A stretch of DNA of 64,000 nucleotides. It comes from Hypomyces perniciosus. Lineage: Eukaryota; Ascomycota; Sordariomycetes; Hypocreales; Hypocreaceae. Positions within the stretch are counted from its first letter, which is position 1. The number at the start of each line of letters is the position of its first letter. The notes under the pieces are model-generated. The model saw only the letters and a program-made list of their open reading frames with translations. It made no database searches and was not told the origin of the DNA. The position numbers were made by a program, and so were the translations under genes. The stretch spans positions 2,046,001-2,110,000 of the forward strand of contig SPDT01000007.1 of assembly GCA_008477525.1 (NCBI GenBank). Reading direction: 5' to 3'. Shown piece by piece: positions 58,601 to 64,000 of the stretch.

Positions 58601-59720
58601 ATGGCTCTTCCAACTCGACACCTCGGACGCAATGGCCCGCCTGTCACTGCTATTGGCTTGGGCCTAATGAGCCTGGGTGGTATCTATGGCCAAAAAGACA
58701 GTATTGATGAGAAACTCAAGTTTCTTGACAGAGCTCATGAACTTGGTGAGCACTTTTGGGACACTGCGGATGCCTATCTCGACAGTGAAGATCGGATCGG
58801 CGACTGGTTCAAGAAAACCGGTAAGAGATCAGACATATTCATCGCCTCCAAGTTTGGTATGGTGTATGAAGAGAGCGGGCCAGCTGTTCGAACTGATCCC
58901 GAGCATGTCCGGGCCGCCTGCGATAGGAGTCTGAAAAGAATGGGAATTGAGACGATCGACCTTTACTACGCCCACCGCGTGGACGACAAGACACCAATTG
59001 AGAAGACAATCGAGGCTATGGTTGAACTAAAGAAGTGAGTACTTCCATAATTAAAGGATGATGGACTCCTTGATGCTTACCATCTATTTAGAGAGGGCAA
59101 GATTCGATATCTGGGCCTGTCGGAATGCTCGGCCAACACTATCCGACGTGCTCACGCCGTCCACCCCATCACAGCCTACCAAGTTGAATACAACCTCTTC
59201 TGCCTTGATATCGAATCCTCTCAGTTGGGCATCCTGAATACATGCCACGAATTGGGCATTGCGATCATCGCCTACAGTCCTATGGGACGCGGCATGCTCA
59301 CCGGCGAGATCAAGTCGTTTGATGACTTCCCGGAAAATGATTTCCGTCGCTCATTGCCCAATTACCAGAAAGAAAACTTCCCCAATATCTTGAGTCTTGT
59401 GGATAAGGTCAAGACTGTCGCTCAGCAGCACAACGCTAGTCCAGGGCAGGTGTGTATCGCCTGGGTAGAGGCTCAAAGTAACATCATCATCGCAATTCCT
59501 GGGACGAGAAGGATTAAGTATCTGGAAGAAAATGTCAAAGCTGGCGACCTCAAGTTAACGGACGATGAGCTAAAAGAGTTGAGACGGTACGCCGAGGAGA
59601 CGAAGCTTCCGGGTGACCGGTATTCTGAGTCGTAAGTGATTCGAGAAGATCGTGGGTCAACAACCACTAACCAAAAACAGAATGATGAAGATGATATTTA
59701 GGGAGTCTGTGGCATTGTAA
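58601..59720 (+). CDS. Aldo/keto reductase (AKR13/YakC-like)
   Basis: A 337-residue NADPH-dependent reductase with a TIM-barrel fold. Exons: 58601-59034, 59092-59631 and a possible small last exon, 59681-59720. The catalytic tetrad is visible: Asp and Tyr in DTADAYL, Lys in ASKFG and His in YYAHRVD. Cofactor-site motifs [18 protein letters not shown] and AIPGTRR are present. It probably reduces carbonyls in the cytosol; substrate is unknown. A stop directly follows SES at 59633; splicing with a GTAAGT donor and CACTAAC...ACAG acceptor instead adds [13 protein letters not shown], resembling the usual family tail. Both ends are possible. Its 5' side faces the Zn2Cys6 gene. Confidence 0.9.
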
Positions 59721-59904
59721 GAATGCATGTACCATTTGGATTGAACCACATTCAGGGAGATGGCAATATCCAGGTTTATAAAACTGGTACAAGATCCTCT
59801 GAGACCAGCGGATGCAGTCAGATGTGAATAAGAGCTATCTATCTGCGTCCCCTATTGTAAGGTCATGCTTCATTCTGTACGCAATGGAAGAAAAGGAAAT
59901 AGAA

Positions 59905-62025
59905 TTAGCATAAGGTGATAGTCTTCCAATCAAAATTCCTGTCTCCTATTTTGCTTGAGACATGGTCATTAATCTGGCCATCCATGAACCCATCAATATA
60001 GCAGTCGCCAACTATTTTATACCAAGTTTTCTTGTCATCTGGTCTGGAGATTGGCCTCACCACGCAAGGGAAACGACAGCCTTTGAAGAATATAATACAA
60101 TCCCCCTTTTCTGAATTGGAAGGGACGAGTCCGATATACCCTGACGACGATACCACAAACCTTCTGAGGGCTGTCGTAATTTTTATATGGTCTTCCATCG
60201 TCGGAGGTGGCGCCATCCCGACCATACCTCGCTCTGCCTGTCGCCATAGAAGTATATGCCACGCTGAGAAACAGGTCTTCATCTGCTCTACCGACGACTG
60301 TATAAGTTCCTCCGCAGGGATATCCCGGGTGTAATTCCCAGAGGCAGGATCGCGCCGGGGTGGCTGGGATTGTATCATTTCTGCAGTTAGGGGACCCATC
60401 CGACGGAAGACCAGGTCTTGAGGCCACATAATCAAGCCGGCGCAGATCGTTCTGCAGAAGTCGACCCATTTCGTGCTTGGTGAATGGGTATATGCAATTT
60501 GCATCCACTCAAAGATTGCTTGCCATATATCTCTGCCATCCTGCCTCTCAGAAATGGCTCCTTGACCAAGGACTCCGATATTGTCCAAGATTACCCCTTC
60601 TGCATTGAGCAGTGAATGGTTGCTTTCGTGAAAACTCACCTCGGCTTTTGTCTCTAAGCCGGCGTTATACATCAACAAAGCGCTTGTCTGAGTGGCATTT
60701 TCGTCAGAACCACCCATAATAGACCAGTCTGGTACCCAGGAAGGTAAATTGTCGCTCCGGAGCCTCCCAGCTGCAGACAAAAGATCGAGTGAGCCAGAGT
60801 CCTGGATAACCAACCTTGCCGTGCTGATATAGACGTCTTCTTGTCTCTTGCTATAGTCAGGATAGATGAAAGAGGGTGTATCTCCCAGCTTTGTAAGGGA
60901 TAGAAGGGCGTAAATTTTATCACGCGGGTCGCTAGCCTCTCGCCTATAGTGCATCCAGAGATATTTGTAGAGCAAATTCGACCCTGGGCTCCCAGTAATC
61001 TCAGTGACGGCTGAACCCTGAAAGTCCTTTTTTGGGAAGAGTTGGGTAAGACTAAGCTGTTCAGCCTCGATTCCATCGTGCGTTCTAGCATAAACACGAC
61101 GCGTCTTTTTAATGCTGTTGATATGGGTGATGAGCCTCCTCACGGCAGCGGCATACCTTGGCGGAGCCTCGTTGGCCAAATATGGGGTGCAACAATCCGT
61201 AATGTGAGCGCCTATGATGCTCGCCGCCTCTTCTAACATGACCCATGGTGCTACAGCCGTTCGATACACGAAAGTGAGCTTAACACCGACCACGCTCTCC
61301 TGAAGAGTCCATATCCGAGTCCACCATGCTTCCTTGGTGAAAGCTTCCAGGATTTGGATCAGAGTTTGCCAAGAATATTCTGATTCTTCCGATTCTCTGG
61401 ACACTGCTCCCCATCGACCGACATCACTTAGGTGATCAAAGCATTTCAGAGTGGCGGCCCTTTCCAGGAAATTAAAGAGAAACGAGGTCTCCTCGTCGTC
61501 AGGCGCCGCTTGCGAGTCACCTTGCTCCCATCCTGGGGGCAAGATCGCTTCAGACTTCCTCAGGTTGTAGGTGCTAAAGCGGAAATTCTGTAGCGCCCTG
61601 ACTTTCTGAAAGTAGTCATCGGCAGCCAAGTCGACGCCAGCCCCAAGGACCACGAACACTGTGGCGGCTGACGAGTAGATACGATCCATGATAGCAACCT
61701 GGGCAGAGCGCTCTGGGACGTCGCCCTGGTTAATGCAGACGGCATCGGCCCATAGTGGCATACACCAGCCAGCTCGACGATAGTAGCGAAGAGCCGTCTC
61801 CAAATTGCGTCCGATGCGCTGCTCCTGGCCATTGATATATAAGGTACCATCAAAAATTGGCACACCCCAGGCGTAGGAGAGAGCGGTAAATTCGGGAGCG
61901 ACACTGAGCGACACAACGCTGAGTTCGCAGTGGATTGCAGCAGCCCAATCGCCTGGAAGGATTGTCAGGACACGGATTTCTCCGACCCCAAGAGGCAAGG
62001 ATGAATACAGGCTTTGCGTTGCCAT
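59905..62025 (-). CDS. HET-domain protein (heterokaryon incompatibility type)
   Basis: A 706-residue single-exon protein with an N-terminal HET domain (about residues 45-200). The three conserved blocks are visible: EFTALSYAWG, a Gly/Asn and LETALR block, and PLWADAVCINQGDVPERSAQV with MDRIYSSAATVFVVLG. The C-terminal half includes EAFTKEAWWTRIWTLQE and RRASDPRDKIYALLSL-like text typical of larger HET proteins. HET domains mediate cell death after fusion of unlike individuals in some fungi. No NACHT or WD40 partner domain was seen. The start is the ATG before MATQSLYSS; upstream in-frame sequence begins with a non-ATG codon. Confidence 0.92.
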   Translation of the reverse strand: MATQSLYSSLPLGVGEIRVLTILPGDWAAAIHCELSVVSLSVAPEFTALSYAWGVPIFDGTLYINGQEQRIGRNLETALRYYRRAGWCMPLWADAVCINQGDVPERSAQVAIMDRIYSSAATVFVVLGAGVDLAADDYFQKVRALQNFRFSTYNLRKSEAILPPGWEQGDSQAAPDDEETSFLFNFLERAATLKCFDHLSDVGRWGAVSRESEESEYSWQTLIQILEAFTKEAWWTRIWTLQESVVGVKLTFVYRTAVAPWVMLEEAASIIGAHITDCCTPYLANEAPPRYAAAVRRLITHINSIKKTRRVYARTHDGIEAEQLSLTQLFPKKDFQGSAVTEITGSPGSNLLYKYLWMHYRREASDPRDKIYALLSLTKLGDTPSFIYPDYSKRQEDVYISTARLVIQDSGSLDLLSAAGRLRSDNLPSWVPDWSIMGGSDENATQTSALLMYNAGLETKAEVSFHESNHSLLNAEGVILDNIGVLGQGAISERQDGRDIWQAIFEWMQIAYTHSPSTKWVDFCRTICAGLIMWPQDLVFRRMGPLTAEMIQSQPPRRDPASGNYTRDIPAEELIQSSVEQMKTCFSAWHILLWRQAERGMVGMAPPPTMEDHIKITTALRRFVVSSSGYIGLVPSNSEKGDCIIFFKGCRFPCVVRPISRPDDKKTWYKIVGDCYIDGFMDGQINDHVSSKIGDRNFDWKTITLC

Positions 62026-64000
62026 TTTACGTGAGGGCAATACAATGAAGTGGATAGTATAATGTGGGTGTTGATTGAGATGTTGCTGCCTGTTCGGGAC
62101 CCCATAATGAATAACGCAACTTAGTGCATGGGTTAAATACATAAGCAAGTCTGGTGTTGGGTTAGCAGCAAGTGTACTCAATACGAAGTACTTACAACAG
62201 ACAGCGACGTTGGTATGAGGGAAAGATTAAACTTGTAGAGCGTCTAGTCCCCAATGTGTTGAGTCAATGGATCGTCTCTCAGGCCGCTTCAATTAGTGAA
62301 TTGTTCGAAGTGTATTTGCAATTGTTACAGGGTGTCATCATCTGCCGAATATTCCGAATTTAGTCATTTCATCTCACACATTAAAGAGAAGGAACTCTCG
62401 AATTTGTTTAAATTCAGCTAGAGAACTTGTCGATTCAGCAATTAGGTTTGAGACCATAGTCACAATCAACAATGAAGTGGAAGTCTAGGAAGCAGTAAAC
62501 CCATCAGGGCCAGGATGTGTCCAGAAAACTGCGGCAGTGATAACGACAACCAACCTGGGCTGATTGGAGATGTAGGCTGTAATTGGACTTCCACCTCACA
62601 GATCGGTGATGGTTTTATATGATATGCTTATACAGAGAGCCGGAAATCTGGGAAACACCCATCAACGATGTGAATCAATGGCCTCTCCATATATCCCCCA
62701 TGGACACATGCTGAACTTACCAGCACGCTCTCTACTTCAGGGAATCCATTCAACATGGTGGAGACGAGCCGCCATGGGCTATTTAGTGGAGGATACATGA
62801 TGGACTGTGAAGATATCTTATTAAAGTACAACGCCAAATGTTTAGCCCATAGGGCCTGGGATAATGCGAGATGGGAATTAAGACATACCGACCATTTCCA
62901 TCTGACTTCCGGCAAAAGCTGCACTCAACATCACTCGAATCATTGTAGTAGTGTTGGGGGAAAAGATGGGGTAATTTATCTTCCTTATTAATTAGAGTCG
63001 CTGATAATGATCCATGGCTGAACAACGTTCAAATGAGTACATGTAACAATATATGTGCTCCCAGACAATAGGCCAGCTCGGTGCCCAGCTGGCATGAGGC
63101 TCTGAGACCATACCCTGGGACTGAAGCCAATAGAGGAAACGGCGGAACGCCTCAAGGGAAGAGTTTCCCTAGCGTCTCTTGATACTCAGTATTTTCAACT
63201 TATACACAAATACCCATGATGGTACACGCAGCTGTCACTCTTGAGGCTGACACTTTGTTAAGCCCCAGTTCATTATGTCCTCGAGTATTAGCGTGTTGTA
63301 TGTTCGGGCTAAATCCATGCCGACATCACCGCGTATCAAGGACCTCCAACTGTGCACAACAATGGATTATAGAGGAATTTATAGGTAAATGAGCGAAAAC
63401 ACAAAGGTCTTCGAAGTGTCCGGTTTCTTTCATCTAGTCGAGAGTGGAATAAATGGATCTGACCTTCGCCGTATGCCGAACAAGGCTGCCCCGCAAGTAA
63501 CCATATGAAGGCAGCGGATAATAGTCGATCGATCACACTAAATATATTTCCATGATCCTCACTGTATAGACATCATTTGCCATGCTATCTACTACTTCCT
63601 AGATCAACAATGGAACGGTACACATAATCCAAGGCGGTCATAGCAAAGACATTGGATCACAGTTACCTAGATGCGTTACGACAGTCTACATAGTGCAATT
63701 CATATTACGCCAAATGTCTACCAGTCCAGCGCCACAACCGGGGATATCGGGGCGTTCGCGGCGATGGCGTATGAGTGTCGGATTTTTGAGGAGGCTAAAA
63801 TAAAGAGTGAACAGCGAACCATCGGATCCGCGCGCCGTTTGTGGGGTTTGGGAAATATGCCTACGAGTAGCCTACAACAATTCTTTCACACGTCTGAACT
63901 CCGTACGAATGAGCAGTAAGGATTCAAGTAGCTACTAATAAAGTTGACGCCGCCCAGCTTAGTTATAGTCACCTGGGCATGCGCTAGATTCTTCAAGTCA
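62026..64000. other. Terminal region without a supportable gene
   Basis: Only short frames are present. One of 82 codons (63671-63919, plus strand) has an ATG start but no recognised domain. A TACGAAGTA copy is at 62180 and CTCCGTACGAA near 63898. The sequence is moderately A/T-rich and probably holds the HET gene's promoter at its left end. Confidence 0.4.

Noticed and set aside
1..64000. CRISPR arrays, bacterial operons or phage
   Set aside because: No regularly spaced repeats; introns and gene families are clearly eukaryotic fungal.

Overview
The window is a stretch of a filamentous ascomycete chromosome (Pezizomycotina; most likely Sordariomycetes, possibly Hypocreales, but the order is inferred from gene style only). 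Support: genes have short 48-70 nt introns with GTRNGT donors, CTRAC-like branch points and YAG acceptors. Fungus-typical families are present: a HET domain, a 2EXR protein, a Zn2Cys6 regulator with a fungal C-terminal domain, two fungal rhodopsin-domain membrane proteins, a UstYa-type oxidase, and an NMT1/THI5 gene with a TPP riboswitch in its leader.

Layout. 0.6-4.7 kb: a rhodopsin-domain membrane protein (+) and a glucose-type MFS transporter (-). 4.7-15 kb: a gene-poor 10 kb with microsatellites, many copies of a TACTCCGTA/TACGGAGTA motif, an inverted pair of copia reverse-transcriptase scraps and a decayed UDP-glycosyltransferase. 15-34 kb: an ion and phosphate transport neighbourhood: a KHA1-like K+/H+ antiporter, two paralogous type II (Na,K/H,K-like) P-type ATPases about 9 kb apart, a PHO84-like phosphate transporter and a membrane-anchored GNAT protein. 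34.3-35.5 kb: a peptidylarginine deiminase pseudogene. 35.7-37.2 kb: the thiamine gene nmt1 with a TPP aptamer inside a candidate alternatively spliced 5' UTR intron. 37.6-38.5 kb: an AT-rich relic with nested inverted repeats.

38.8-62 kb is accessory in flavour: an alpha/beta hydrolase, a second rhodopsin-domain protein, a secreted type-B carboxylesterase, a UstYa-family protein, a secreted M14 metallocarboxypeptidase, a paraoxonase/arylesterase-like protein, a GH92 alpha-mannosidase, a 2EXR protein, a Zn2Cys6 transcription factor, an aldo/keto reductase divergent from it, and a HET-domain protein. The last 2 kb holds no supportable gene.

Exon structures were deduced by eye from splice signals and reading-frame continuity; every multi-exon model sums to a whole number of codons. 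The most informative observations are the nmt1 riboswitch, whose P4-P5 region can pair with a candidate 5' splice site, the peptidylarginine deiminase pseudogene, and the nested inverted repeats near 38.3 kb. I found no wholly novel system.
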